Source: Pseudomonas zanjanensis (GTDB taxonomy: Bacteria > Pseudomonadota > Gammaproteobacteria > Pseudomonadales > Pseudomonadaceae). From it: 64,000 bases of DNA. Shown here in pieces: positions 30,381 to 39,321 of the stretch. Below the pieces are notes generated by a model. That model worked only from the letters and a program-made list of their open reading frames with translations, was not told the DNA's origin and did no database searches. Within the stretch, counting starts at the first letter, position 1. Each line of letters begins with the position of its first letter. Location: positions 2,480,001 to 2,544,000 of the forward strand of contig NZ_JABWRB020000001.1 in the NCBI RefSeq assembly GCF_014268745.2, given 5' to 3'. The position numbers were made by a program, and so were the translations under genes.

Positions 30381-30425
30381 AGCCCGGCATACTTCCCCTG
30401 TTTGCTCCGGGGATAGGGTTGACCC

Positions 30426-30516
30426 TGTGGCGAGGGAGCAAGCTCGCGCTGGGGCGCGAAGCGGCCCTGTTTTGGGTCTGCTGCGCAGCCCAGCGCGAGC
30501 AAGCTCCCTCGCCACA
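30426..30516. repeat. REP pair inside the D-Hyp dehydrogenase operon
   Basis: An inverted doublet of the GCGAGGGAGC class with GCGCTGG/CCAGCGC arms, lying between two subunit genes of one enzyme. Confidence 0.85.
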
Positions 30517-30565
30517 GGTTTTGGGTGTGTTCAAGACATTCGCTTAGCCAAGGAGGATTGGACCC

Positions 30566-30802
30566 ATGCCTGAAATGTTCCTGGATGGCCGCCCGCTGTC
30601 AGTCGCCAACGGCACCAGCGTCGCGGCGGCATTGGCGTTGGGCGCGGACGGTTGCAGTCGCACCTCGGTCAGCGGCCAGCGTCGAGCGCCGTTGTGCGGC
30701 ATGGGCACCTGCCAGGAATGCCGGGTGCTGATCGATGGCCGGCGCCGCCTGGCCTGCCAGACCCTGTGCCTCGATGGCATGCAGGTGCAGACCCGACCAT
30801 GA
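30566..30802 (+). CDS. D-hydroxyproline dehydrogenase, 2Fe-2S subunit (HcnA-like)
   Basis: A 78-residue 2Fe-2S protein with cysteines in the pattern CGMGTCQECRVL plus a later CQTLC, the arrangement of HcnA and sarcosine-oxidase-like gamma subunits. It passes electrons between the two flavin subunits or on to the respiratory chain. AAGGAGG lies upstream of the ATG. The 3' end overlaps the next gene by four bases. Confidence 0.87.
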   Translation: MPEMFLDGRPLSVANGTSVAAALALGADGCSRTSVSGQRRAPLCGMGTCQECRVLIDGRRRLACQTLCLDGMQVQTRP

Positions 30803-32055
30803 ACGAAGCCACCGACCTGCTGATCATCGGCGCCGGCCCAGCCGGAATGGCTGCCGCCCTCGCCGCGGCCAGCAGCGGCGTACACATCGTGTTGCTCGAT
30901 GACAACCCACTGCCCGGCGGGCAAATCTGGCGCGACGGTCCCCAGGCCAGCCTGCCCAGCGCAGCCCGGCACCTGCGCGATCAACTGCGAAACTGTGCCA
31001 ACGTCCGCTGCCATGCCGGCACTCGCGTAATCGCCTGCGCGGCGGATAAAACCTTACTGGTGGAAGATGCCGAGCGTGGCTGGCAGATCCGCTACGAACG
31101 CTTGATCCTCTGCACCGGCGCCCGTGAATTGCTGCTGCCGTTTCCCGGCTGGACCCTGCCCGGCGTGACCGGCGCTGGCGGGTTGCAGGCGCTGATCAAG
31201 GGCGGCTTGCCGGTGCGCGGCGAACGGCTGGTCATCGCCGGCAGCGGCCCCTTGCTGCTGGCCAGTGCCGCCACCGCGAAGCATCAAGGCGCACAGGTGC
31301 TGCGCATCGCCGAGCAAGCCCGCTTCGGCGCCGTCGCCGGTTTCGCCGGGCAACTGCCGCGCTGGCCGGGGAAGTTTTTCCAATCGTTCAGTTTGTTCGA
31401 TTCGCACTACCGCACCAACACCCACGTGGTCGAGGCGCTCGGTCGGGAACGGCTCGAAGGCGTACGTCTGCAACAGCAAGGCCAGACGATTGAACTGGCC
31501 TGCGACCGGCTCGCCTGTGGCTTCGGGCTCATTCCCAATACCCAGTTGGGCCAGGCCCTGGGCTGCGCGGTTGAAGGCCAGGCGCTGGCGGTTGACGCCT
31601 GGCAAGCGACCACGCGTCACGACCATTACGCCGCCGGGGAATGCACCGGTTTTGGCGGCAGCGAACTGGCACTGGTAGAAGGCGCCATTGCCGGCCATGC
31701 CGCCGTCGGCAATAGCGCAGCCGCCCAGCAGCTGTGGCTTCGCCGCGCGCGTTGGCAAGGTTTCGCCCGGGCCTTGAACACGGCCTTCGCCCTCGATCCA
31801 CGGCTCAAGTCCTTGGCCCGCGGCGACACCCTGGTCTGCCGCTGTGAAGACGTGCCTTATGGCGAACTGGTCGGCCACGAAAACTGGCGCGAAGCGAAAC
31901 TGGCCAGCCGCTGCGGCATGGGCGCCTGCCAAGGCCGAGTGTGCGGCGCCGCACTGGAACACCTGTTCGGCTGGACACCACCGGCACCTCGCCCGCCCTT
32001 CAGCCCGGCGCGGATCGAGACCCTGCTGGAGCTGGAAGAAACCCCTCCCAGCTGA
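30799..32055 (+). CDS. D-hydroxyproline dehydrogenase, FAD/NAD(P) subunit (HcnB-like)
   Basis: A 418-residue pyridine-nucleotide-disulfide-type flavoprotein: FAD motif LLIIGAGPAGMAAALAAA at about 7-24, a second nucleotide motif around VIAGSGPLLLASAA, and a C-terminal BFD-like [2Fe-2S] domain with CRCEDV and CGMGACQGRVC. It is the alpha subunit of the hetero-oligomeric dehydrogenase. The start is set by the ATGA overlap. Confidence 0.88.
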   Translation: MNEATDLLIIGAGPAGMAAALAAASSGVHIVLLDDNPLPGGQIWRDGPQASLPSAARHLRDQLRNCANVRCHAGTRVIACAADKTLLVEDAERGWQIRYERLILCTGARELLLPFPGWTLPGVTGAGGLQALIKGGLPVRGERLVIAGSGPLLLASAATAKHQGAQVLRIAEQARFGAVAGFAGQLPRWPGKFFQSFSLFDSHYRTNTHVVEALGRERLEGVRLQQQGQTIELACDRLACGFGLIPNTQLGQALGCAVEGQALAVDAWQATTRHDHYAAGECTGFGGSELALVEGAIAGHAAVGNSAAAQQLWLRRARWQGFARALNTAFALDPRLKSLARGDTLVCRCEDVPYGELVGHENWREAKLASRCGMGACQGRVCGAALEHLFGWTPPAPRPPFSPARIETLLELEETPPS

Positions 32056-32072
32056 TCCCACACAGACTCTTC

Positions 32073-32231
32073 TGTGGGAGCGGGCTTGCTCGCGAATGCG
32101 TCGGCACATCCGGCATCGATGCAAGCTGACCCACCGCTTTCGCGAGCAGGCTCGCTCCCACAGGGATTTGAGGTGGACTTTAACTTTGCAGGCACCGCAA
32201 GACCCATGTGGGAGCGAGCCTGCTCGCGATG
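32073..32231. repeat. Three REP elements, TGTGGGAGC class
   Basis: Three alternating REP cores fill the space before the AraC-type regulator gene. Confidence 0.85.
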
Positions 32232-32301
32232 GCGGCGTGACAGACAGCGCATTTTCGACTGACACTGCGCCATCGCTCCCACCAAAAAGACGCCGCCGGC
32301 C

Positions 32302-33051
32302 ATGTACCCCTCGCTCACCTCCCTCGCCCCCTGCGACCTCGACACCCTGCTGCGCAGCCTGCAGCCCATCGCCCCGCTGCTGGACACCCTCGCCGACGTG
32401 GTGTTTTTCATCAAGGACCGGCAGGCCCGCTACGCCTTCGTCAACCAGACCCTGGCCCGGCGCTGCGGTTTCAAACACAGTGGCGGCCTGCTCGGCCTCA
32501 CTGCCGAGCAGGTGTTTCCCGAGCGATTCGGCCCGCTGTACACCGAACAGGACCGCCGGGTGCTGGCCAGCGGGCGGGAGTTGGCCGACCAGCTCGAACT
32601 GCATTTGTATTACGGCAACCAACCGGTGTGGTGCCTGACCCACAAGCTCGCCCTGCACGACCCAAGCGGCCAGATCGTCGGCTTGGCCGGCATTTCCCGC
32701 GACCTGCAACTGCCGCAATCGAGCCACCCGGCGTTTCACAAACTGGCGGCGGTGGACGCCCATATCAAGCAGCACTTCGCCCGCTCCATCAGCCTTGCCG
32801 AGCTGACCGCCATTGCTGAATTGTCGGTGGCGCAGTTGGAGCGGCACTGCAAACGCATCTTCCAACTCACGCCTCGGCAGATGATCCACAAGGCACGCCT
32901 GGAGGAAGCCTCGCGGCTGTTACTCGACCAGGACCTGCCGATCACCGAGATCGCCTTGCGCTGCGGTTACACCGACCACAGCGCCTTCAGCCGCCAGTTC
33001 CGGGCCCTGACCAGCCTGTCGCCGAGCCAATACCGTGAGAGTCAGCGCTGA
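32302..33051 (+). CDS. PAS-AraC transcriptional regulator (LhpR-like)
   Basis: A 249-residue regulator with an N-terminal PAS domain (about 20-130; VVFFIKDRQARYAFVNQTLARRCG region) and a C-terminal AraC double HTH (about 150-249; SISLAELTAIAELSVAQL and ITEIALRCGYTDHSAFSRQFR). Known hydroxyproline regulators (LhpR) are AraC-type. Together with the GntR gene this gives the island two regulators: this one perhaps for induction and the GntR for repression. Confidence 0.85.
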   Translation: MYPSLTSLAPCDLDTLLRSLQPIAPLLDTLADVVFFIKDRQARYAFVNQTLARRCGFKHSGGLLGLTAEQVFPERFGPLYTEQDRRVLASGRELADQLELHLYYGNQPVWCLTHKLALHDPSGQIVGLAGISRDLQLPQSSHPAFHKLAAVDAHIKQHFARSISLAELTAIAELSVAQLERHCKRIFQLTPRQMIHKARLEEASRLLLDQDLPITEIALRCGYTDHSAFSRQFRALTSLSPSQYRESQR

Positions 33052-33223
33052 TCGTGTTCCCTGATGGGGCGTCGGATCCCATGGCTGCTCCCATCTGTAA
33101 CACCCCAAGCCAACGTAGCAACTTGCCCTGATGCGCCACCGCTCGGCGAAAATGCCTCTAGATCAACCCTCCAATGCCATTACCGCGCCTCGCGTCAAAA
33201 CAGGCATGCTGATTGCTTATCTA

Positions 33224-33255
33224 ATATCGTATACGAAATCCTCAATACGATATCT
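33224..33255. promoter_or_regulatory. GntR-type operators before the ABC importer operon
   Basis: TCGTATACGA (33227-33236) is a perfect 10-bp palindrome followed by AAATCC; a second partial copy AATACGATAT lies at 33244-33253. CGTATACGAAAT matches CGTATATGAAAT at 39289 except for one base. The two sites are 30-60 bp upstream of the importer start. Confidence 0.6.
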
Positions 33256-33284
33256 CACCGCATTTATTCGACAGCGAGGCATTT

Positions 33285-34103
33285 ATGAAAAACCCTGCAT
33301 TGGCCGTAGCCCTCAGCGTTGTCCTCACCCCGCTTTTCATGGCCCCCGCCCACGCCGACAAGCTCGACGACATCATCGGCTCCGGCAAGCTACGTTGCGC
33401 CGTGACCCTGGACTTCCCACCCATGGGCTTTCGCGATGAAAGCAACAAACCGGCGGGGTTCGACGTGGATTATTGCCACGACCTGGCGAAGGTCCTCGGT
33501 GTCGATGCCGAGGTGGTGGAAACCCCGTTCTCCGACCGCATCCCCGCGCTGCTGTCCGGCCGCGCCGATGTCATCGTCGCCTCCACCTCCGACACCTTGG
33601 AGCGGGCCAAGACCGTCGGCCTGACCGTGCCCTACTTCGCCTTCCAAATGGTGGTGCTGACCCGCGACAACACCGGCATCAACAGCTACGCCGACCTCAA
33701 GGGCAAAGCCCTGGGCAACACCAGCAGCACCTACGAAGCCATCGCCCTGGAGAAGGACCAGAAGAGCTGGGGCAGCGGCAGCTTCCGCGCCTATCAATCG
33801 CAGAACGACACCCTGCTGGCCGTCGCCCAGGGACACATCGATGCCACCGTGGTGACCAACACCGTCGCCGCCGCGACCCTCAAGTCGGGCAAATACAAGG
33901 GCTTGAAAATTGCCGGTGACGCCCCCTACGTCATCGACTACGTGTCCCTCGGCGCCAAGCGCAGCGAGTACGGCCTGCTCAACTACCTGAACCTCTTCGT
34001 CAATCAGCAGGTGCGCACGGGTCGCTACAACGAGCTGTTCGTCAAATGGGTCGGCACCGACATCCCGCCGGCCAACCTGACCGTTCCCCAGGTCTACTAC
34101 TGA
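33285..34103 (+). CDS. ABC transporter substrate-binding protein (amino-acid type)
   Basis: A 272-residue periplasmic solute-binding protein of the HisJ/GlnH family (SBP_bac_3): signal peptide to about 25 (APAHA), then the lobe pattern LRCAVTLDFPPMGFRDESNKPAGFDVDYCHDLAK. It should capture hydroxyproline isomers for the permease and ATPase encoded at 35.9-37.9 kb. The AcnX dehydratase gene is inserted between this gene and the permeases, so uptake and 3-hydroxyproline breakdown are cotranscribed. Confidence 0.9.
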   Translation: MKNPALAVALSVVLTPLFMAPAHADKLDDIIGSGKLRCAVTLDFPPMGFRDESNKPAGFDVDYCHDLAKVLGVDAEVVETPFSDRIPALLSGRADVIVASTSDTLERAKTVGLTVPYFAFQMVVLTRDNTGINSYADLKGKALGNTSSTYEAIALEKDQKSWGSGSFRAYQSQNDTLLAVAQGHIDATVVTNTVAAATLKSGKYKGLKIAGDAPYVIDYVSLGAKRSEYGLLNYLNLFVNQQVRTGRYNELFVKWVGTDIPPANLTVPQVYY

Positions 34104-34113
34104 GGATCGGCCC

Positions 34114-35892
34114 ATGCCAAGCACGCCTGTCCGTGTGAAAGGCCGCAGCCTGGTGGAGGGTGCCGCCCAGGGCGCCCTGCTGTTCGCCGAGGTGGGCCTG
34201 AGTTTCTGGGGTGGGGTCGATCCGGCCAGCGGAGAGGTCATCGACCGCCACCACCCCTTGAGCGGCGAGCGCCTGGCCGGGCGCGTCTTGGCGATTCCCA
34301 GCGGACGCGGCTCCTGCACCGGCAGCAGCGTCTTGATGGAACTGATCAGCAACGGTCACGCACCCGCCGCCCTGGTGTTAGCCGAAGCCGATGAAATCCT
34401 GACCTTGGGCGTACTGGTGGCGCAGGTGATTTTCCAGCGGTCCCTGCCGGTGTTGTGCGTGGGACACGAGACCTTCAATGGGCTGCGTGGCCAGGGTTTT
34501 GTCCGCCTCGAAGGCGACGTCCTGACCCTCACCGGGCGCCGCCCGAACGACGGTTGGCAAGGTTCGCAAGCACCGTCGGCGTCGCCCACTTTCTCGACCC
34601 TGGACCTGAGCGAACAGGACCGGGCATTGCTCGACGGTACCCACGGCAAGGCCGCCCAAGTGGCGATGCACATCGTGCTGCGCATGGCCGAGATCCAGGG
34701 CGCCACGCAATTGCTGGACGTGACCCAGGCCCACATCGACGGTTGCATCTATACCGGCCCGGCCAGCCTGCGCTTTGCCGAACAACTGGTGCAGTGGGGG
34801 GCGAAGGTGCGCGTCCCCACCACCCTCAATGCCATTTCCGTGGACCAGCGGCGCTGGCGGGAACTGGGCGTCGATCCGGCCCTGGGCGAACCGGCCAGTG
34901 CCTTGGGCGATGCCTACATGGCGATGGGCGCGCAACTGAGTTTTACCTGCGCCCCCTACCTGCTGGAGACCGCGCCAAAGGCCGGCGAGCAAATCGTCTG
35001 GGCCGAGTCCAACGCGGTGGTCTACGCCAACAGCGTGCTGGGCGCGCGCACGCAAAAGTACCCGGACTTCCTCGACATCTGCATCGCCCTGTGCGGACGG
35101 GCACCGTTGATCGGCTGCCATCTCGACGACTCGCGCAAGGCCCAACTGATCGTCGACGTGCCGACGCTGGGTCAGGTCGATGACAGTTTCTATCCGCTGC
35201 TGGGCTATCACATCGGCAGCCTGGCGGGCCGGCGCATCCCATTGATACGCGGCCTGGAAAACGCCACGCCCACCCTGGACGACCTCAAGGCCTTCGGCGC
35301 CGCGTTCGCCACCACCAGCGCCGCACCGTTGTTCCACATCGCCGGGGTCACCCCGGAAGCCCTCGACCCGGCCGCGGTCCTGGCGAGCGACGTCACCGTG
35401 CCGCAGGAAAGCGTCGATGCCGCAAGCCTGCTTGCCAGTTGGCGCGAGCTCAACAGTGCCCGGGATAACTGGGTGGACGTGGTCTCCCTGGGCAACCCGC
35501 ATTTCTCCCTCAGCGAATTCGCCGCCCTCGCGACCTTGTGTGCGGGCCGGATCAAGCATCCGTATGTGGTACTGGCCATCACCTGCGGCCGAGCAGTGCT
35601 GGAACAAGCGCGCAAAGCCGGATACCTGACTGCCATCGAAGCCTTCGGCGCGGTGCTGGTGACCGACACCTGCTGGTGCATGTTGGGTGAGCCGGTGATC
35701 CCGCCCCACGCCACCACGTTGATGACCAACTCCGGCAAATACGCCCACTACGCACCGGGCCTGGTCGGTCGCGGGGTGCATTTTGCCGCCCTCGCCGACT
35801 GCGTCGAGGCCGCCTGCACTGCCGCGACCCACGGCCAGCCGCCGACGTGGCTGCAACCCACTGCCCGCACGGGGAGTCCGACCCATGTTTGA
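34114..35892 (+). CDS. cis-3-hydroxy-L-proline dehydratase (aconitase X, fused type)
   Basis: A 592-residue AcnX protein with the small swivelling DUF126 domain at about 1-150 (GLSFWGGVDP; IPSGRGSCTGSSVLMELI) and the large DUF521 aconitase-like domain after it. Cysteines in SFTCAPYLLE, ITCGRA and LVTDTCWCM can serve the Fe-S cluster. Fused bacterial AcnX enzymes dehydrate cis-3-hydroxy-L-proline to Pyr2C. The gene lies between parts of a hydroxyproline importer, supporting that role; the reductase for Pyr2C is not in the window. Confidence 0.88.
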   Translation: MPSTPVRVKGRSLVEGAAQGALLFAEVGLSFWGGVDPASGEVIDRHHPLSGERLAGRVLAIPSGRGSCTGSSVLMELISNGHAPAALVLAEADEILTLGVLVAQVIFQRSLPVLCVGHETFNGLRGQGFVRLEGDVLTLTGRRPNDGWQGSQAPSASPTFSTLDLSEQDRALLDGTHGKAAQVAMHIVLRMAEIQGATQLLDVTQAHIDGCIYTGPASLRFAEQLVQWGAKVRVPTTLNAISVDQRRWRELGVDPALGEPASALGDAYMAMGAQLSFTCAPYLLETAPKAGEQIVWAESNAVVYANSVLGARTQKYPDFLDICIALCGRAPLIGCHLDDSRKAQLIVDVPTLGQVDDSFYPLLGYHIGSLAGRRIPLIRGLENATPTLDDLKAFGAAFATTSAAPLFHIAGVTPEALDPAAVLASDVTVPQESVDAASLLASWRELNSARDNWVDVVSLGNPHFSLSEFAALATLCAGRIKHPYVVLAITCGRAVLEQARKAGYLTAIEAFGAVLVTDTCWCMLGEPVIPPHATTLMTNSGKYAHYAPGLVGRGVHFAALADCVEAACTAATHGQPPTWLQPTARTGSPTHV

Positions 35893-36550
35893 CTACAGCT
35901 TCCAATGGCGCCCGGCCTTGCGCGCGCTGCCCGACATGCTCGCCGGGGCCTGGGTGACCTTCGAGACCGCCGCGCTGTCGATGATTTTCGGCGTGCTGAT
36001 CGCCCTGGTGCTGACGGTGATGCGCCAGGCCCCGAATCGCCTGCTGCGGGGCGTGGGCAATGGCTGGGTGTCCATCGCTCGCAACACGCCCTCGCTGTTC
36101 CAGATCTACATCCTCTACTTCGGCCTCGGCTCCCTCGGGTTGCACGTCAGTTCCTGGCTGGCCTTGCTGGCCGGAATCACCTTCAACAACGCCGGCTACC
36201 TGGCAGAAAACTTTCGCGGTGGCCTCAAGGCCGTGCCCGGTACGCAAATGCGCGCCGCCCGCTCCTTGGGGATGAGCGCCTTCCAGGCCTACCGGATGAT
36301 CATCGTCCCGCAATTGTTGCGCATCGTCTTCTACCCGCTGACCAACCAGATGGTCTGGGCGGTGCTGATGACGTCCCTGGGTGTGGTGGTCGGCCTGAAC
36401 AACGACCTCACCGGCGTGACCCAGGAATACAACGTCAAGACCTTCCGCACTTTCGAATACTTCGCCCTCGCGGCGCTGCTGTACTACCTGATCGCCAAGC
36501 TGATCGTCGGGTTGGCCCGGCTGTTGTCCTGGCGGCTGTTTCGTTATTGA
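35885..36550 (+). CDS. Amino-acid ABC transporter permease 1
   Basis: A 221-residue inner membrane permease of the HisMQ family with about five helices and the EAA loop ENFRGGLKAVPGTQMRAARSLGMSAFQAYRMIIVPQ. It forms the channel with the next gene product. The ATG at 35885 overlaps the dehydratase end by 8 bp, so the genes are coupled. Confidence 0.92.
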   Translation: MFDYSFQWRPALRALPDMLAGAWVTFETAALSMIFGVLIALVLTVMRQAPNRLLRGVGNGWVSIARNTPSLFQIYILYFGLGSLGLHVSSWLALLAGITFNNAGYLAENFRGGLKAVPGTQMRAARSLGMSAFQAYRMIIVPQLLRIVFYPLTNQMVWAVLMTSLGVVVGLNNDLTGVTQEYNVKTFRTFEYFALAALLYYLIAKLIVGLARLLSWRLFRY

Positions 36551-36559
36551 GGGCGGGTC

Positions 36560-37210
36560 ATGTTTTCTACAAGCCTTACCGTTAACGACGTGTTGTATCT
36601 GCTTGAGGGTGCTTGGGTCACAGTGCAATTGACCGCGTGGTCGATCCTGCTGGGCACCTTCGCCGGGTTGCTGTTCGGCCTGTTGCGGGCGCTGTTGCCG
36701 CGAGCCAGCCTGCCGCTGGCCTGGCTGCTGGACGTGTTTCGCAGCGTGCCGCTGCTGATCCAGTTCGTGTTGTTCAACTCCCTCAAGAGCATCGTCGGCC
36801 TGAACCTCAGCGCGTTTGCCGTCGGCTGCATTGTCCTGGGGATCTACGCCGCCGCGTACTTCACCGAGATCGTCCGCGGTGGCGTGCTGGCGGTGCCGTT
36901 GAGCACCCGCCGGGCCAGCCGATCGCTGGGCCTGAGCTATGGGCAGGACCTTCGCTTCATCGTCCTGCCGATTGCCACGCGGGTGGCGTTTCCTGGCTGG
37001 CTGAACCTCGTGCTCGGTGTGATGAAGGACACTGCCCTGGTGATGTGGATCGGCATCGTCGAATTGCTGCGGGCCTCGCAAACCATCGTCACGCGCATTC
37101 AGGAACCCCTGCTGGTGCTGTGCATCGCGGGCCTCATTTACTACGTCATGAGCCTGGTGGTCGCCCGCCTCGGCGCACGCCTGGAAAGAAGGTGGCAGGA
37201 AAATGATTGA
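36560..37210 (+). CDS. Amino-acid ABC transporter permease 2
   Basis: A 216-residue HisMQ-family permease with five helices and an EAA-type loop (ARRASRSLGLSYGQDLRFIVLPIA pattern). It pairs with the upstream permease. The gap is 9 bp, and the 3' end overlaps the ATPase gene by 8 bp. Confidence 0.92.
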   Translation: MFSTSLTVNDVLYLLEGAWVTVQLTAWSILLGTFAGLLFGLLRALLPRASLPLAWLLDVFRSVPLLIQFVLFNSLKSIVGLNLSAFAVGCIVLGIYAAAYFTEIVRGGVLAVPLSTRRASRSLGLSYGQDLRFIVLPIATRVAFPGWLNLVLGVMKDTALVMWIGIVELLRASQTIVTRIQEPLLVLCIAGLIYYVMSLVVARLGARLERRWQEND

Positions 37211-37925
37211 GATCGAGAACGTGCACAAGTCCTTCGGTGACCTGGAAGTGGTCAAGGGTGTGAGCCTGACCGTGGACAAGGGTGAAGTGGTGTCGATCAT
37301 CGGCGGTTCCGGCTCTGGCAAGTCGACCCTGCTGATGTGCATCAACGGCCTGGAGCCGATCCAGAAAGGCAGCATCCGAGTGGACGGCATCGAGGTCCAT
37401 GACCGCGCCACCGACCTCAATCGCCTGCGGCAAAAGATCGGCATCGTCTTCCAGCAATGGAACGCCTTCCCCCACCTCACCGTGCTGGAAAACGTGATGC
37501 TGGCGCCGCGCAAGGTGTTGGGCAAAAGCAAACAGGACGCCGAGGCCCTGGCGGTGAAACAGCTTGAGCACGTGGGCCTGGGGGACAAACTCAAAGCCTT
37601 CCCCGGCAAGCTTTCCGGCGGCCAGCAACAGCGCATGGCCATCGCCCGGGCATTGGCGATGTCGCCGGACTACATGCTCTTCGACGAAGCCACCTCGGCC
37701 CTGGACCCGCAACTGGTGGGCGAAGTGCTGGACACCATGCGCATGCTCGCCGAAGACGGCATGACCATGGTGCTGGTGACCCACGAGATCCGCTTCGCCC
37801 GGGACGTGTCCGACCGCGTGGCGTTTTTTTGCAATGGCCGGGTCCATGAGATCGGGCCGCCGGACCAGGTGATTGGTAATCCGGTGCAGCCGGAGACGGC
37901 GGCGTTCCTCAAGTCGGTGAAATAG
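37203..37925 (+). CDS. Amino-acid ABC transporter ATP-binding protein
   Basis: A 240-residue GlnQ/HisP-type ATPase: Walker A GGSGSGKST (about 35-43), Q-loop, signature LSGGQQQR, Walker B MLFDEATSALDP, and the switch histidine in VTHE. It energises the hydroxyproline importer from the cytoplasmic side. Confidence 0.95.
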   Translation: MIEIENVHKSFGDLEVVKGVSLTVDKGEVVSIIGGSGSGKSTLLMCINGLEPIQKGSIRVDGIEVHDRATDLNRLRQKIGIVFQQWNAFPHLTVLENVMLAPRKVLGKSKQDAEALAVKQLEHVGLGDKLKAFPGKLSGGQQQRMAIARALAMSPDYMLFDEATSALDPQLVGEVLDTMRMLAEDGMTMVLVTHEIRFARDVSDRVAFFCNGRVHEIGPPDQVIGNPVQPETAAFLKSVK

Positions 37926-37936
37926 CGGATGGCCCC

Positions 37937-38049
37937 TTCGCGAGCAGGCTCGCTCCCACATGGGTTTTGTGTATGCCACCTCTCCTATGGGAATGGCCTG
38001 CTATCAGTGTCCACCACAGAACCCTGTGGGAGCGAGCCTGCTCGCGATG
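37937..38049. repeat. REP pair, TGTGGGAGC class
   Basis: Two inverted cores between the ATPase gene and the racemase-like gene. Confidence 0.85.
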
Positions 38050-38081
38050 AGGCCCTACAAGACAACACAAGGATTTGATCC

Positions 38082-39110
38082 ATGCGCTCATCCAGAATCA
38101 TCCATGTCATCAGCTGCCACGCCGAAGGCGAAGTCGGCGATGTGATCGTCGGCGGTGTCGCGCCGCCCCCCGGCGCCACGGTGTGGGAGCAGTCACGCTG
38201 GATCGCCCAGGACCAGACCCTGCGCAACTTCGTCCTCAACGAGCCCCGCGGCGGGGTGTTCCGCCACGTCAACCTGCTGGTGCCGGCCAAGGACCCGCGG
38301 GCGCAAATGGCCTGGATCATCATGGAACCGGCCGACACGCCGCCGATGTCCGGTTCCAACTCGCTGTGCGTCGCCACCGTGTTGCTGGACAGCGGCATCC
38401 TGCCAATGACCGAACCCCAGACCCGCCTGGTGCTGGAAGCCCCGGGCGGCCTGATCGAAGCCGTGGCCGACTGCCGCGACGGCAAGGTGCAACGGGTCGA
38501 GATCAAGAACGTACCCTCCTTCGCCGACCGCCTCGATGCCTGGATCGAAGTCGAGGGCCTGGGTTCGTTGCAGGTGGACACCGCCTACGGCGGCGACAGC
38601 TTTGTCATCGTCGATGCCCAGCGCCTGGGTTTTGCCATTCGCCCCGATGAAGCCGCCGAGCTGGTGGCCGTGGGCTTGAAGATCACCCACGCCGCCAATG
38701 AACAATTGGGCTTCGTGCACCCGCTGAACCCCGACTGGTCGCACATCTCGTTCTGCCAGATCGCCGCGCCCATTGTCCGTGAGGACGGCATCGCCACGGG
38801 CGCCAACGCCGTGGTGATCCAGCCCGGCAAGATCGACCGCTCCCCCACCGGCACCGGCTGCTCGGCGCGCATGGCGGTGTTGCAGGCCAAGGGCTTGATG
38901 CAGGTAGGCGAGCGTTTTATCGGCCGCTCGATCATCGGTTCCGAATTCCACTGCCGCATCGACTCACTGACCGAGGTGGCCGGACGCCCGGCGATTTACC
39001 CGTGCATCGCCGGACGAGCGTGGATCACCGGGACCCATCAGTTGCTGCTCGACCCGGCCGATCCGTGGCCCCAGGGCTACCGGCTTTCGGACACCTGGCC
39101 CGGCGCATGA
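38082..39110 (+). CDS. Proline racemase superfamily protein with Ser/Thr in place of both catalytic Cys
   Basis: A 342-residue proline racemase-fold protein. The two catalytic positions read Ser90 (PPMSGSNS, where epimerases have MCGH) and Thr256 ([10 protein letters not shown], where epimerases have SPCGTG). Thr at the second position is the mark of trans-3-hydroxy-L-proline dehydratases, but these usually keep Cys at the first. So this is more likely a dehydratase or another isomerase than a racemase. Context favours a hydroxyproline-derived substrate. AAGGA lies upstream of the ATG. Confidence 0.8.
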   Translation: MRSSRIIHVISCHAEGEVGDVIVGGVAPPPGATVWEQSRWIAQDQTLRNFVLNEPRGGVFRHVNLLVPAKDPRAQMAWIIMEPADTPPMSGSNSLCVATVLLDSGILPMTEPQTRLVLEAPGGLIEAVADCRDGKVQRVEIKNVPSFADRLDAWIEVEGLGSLQVDTAYGGDSFVIVDAQRLGFAIRPDEAAELVAVGLKITHAANEQLGFVHPLNPDWSHISFCQIAAPIVREDGIATGANAVVIQPGKIDRSPTGTGCSARMAVLQAKGLMQVGERFIGRSIIGSEFHCRIDSLTEVAGRPAIYPCIAGRAWITGTHQLLLDPADPWPQGYRLSDTWPGA

Positions 39111-39134
39111 CTTCTTGAGCGTTGCACATCCCCC

Positions 39135-39259
39135 TGTGGCGAGGGAGCTTGCTCCCGCTGGGGCGCGAAGCGGCCCTCTGGATTTGCCTGACACACCGAG
39201 TTGCCAGGTAGTTATTGGGGCCGCTTCGCAGCCCAGCGGGAGCAAGCTCCCTCGCCACA
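39135..39259. repeat. REP pair, GCGAGGGAGC class
   Basis: An inverted doublet ending about 30 bp before the GntR-type site of the deaminase gene. Confidence 0.85.
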
Positions 39260-39287
39260 AAAGCTCTGTAATCGACTCAACTCTATC

Positions 39288-39303
39288 TACGTATATGAAA
39301 TAC
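39288..39303. promoter_or_regulatory. GntR-type operator before the deaminase gene
   Basis: ACGTATATGAAATACC matches the 33227 site (CGTATACGAAATCC) over CGTATAyGAAAT. It lies about 20 bp before the chosen start, overlapping a possible transcription start region, as expected for a repressor site. Confidence 0.55.
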
Positions 39304-39321
39304 CATAACCGGAGACAACCC

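Noticed and set aside
35579-37642. 687-codon minus-strand frame across the ABC transporter genes
   Set aside because: It crosses several well-defined genes and is rich in Gln/His/Arg/Gly low-complexity sequence typical of antisense reading.
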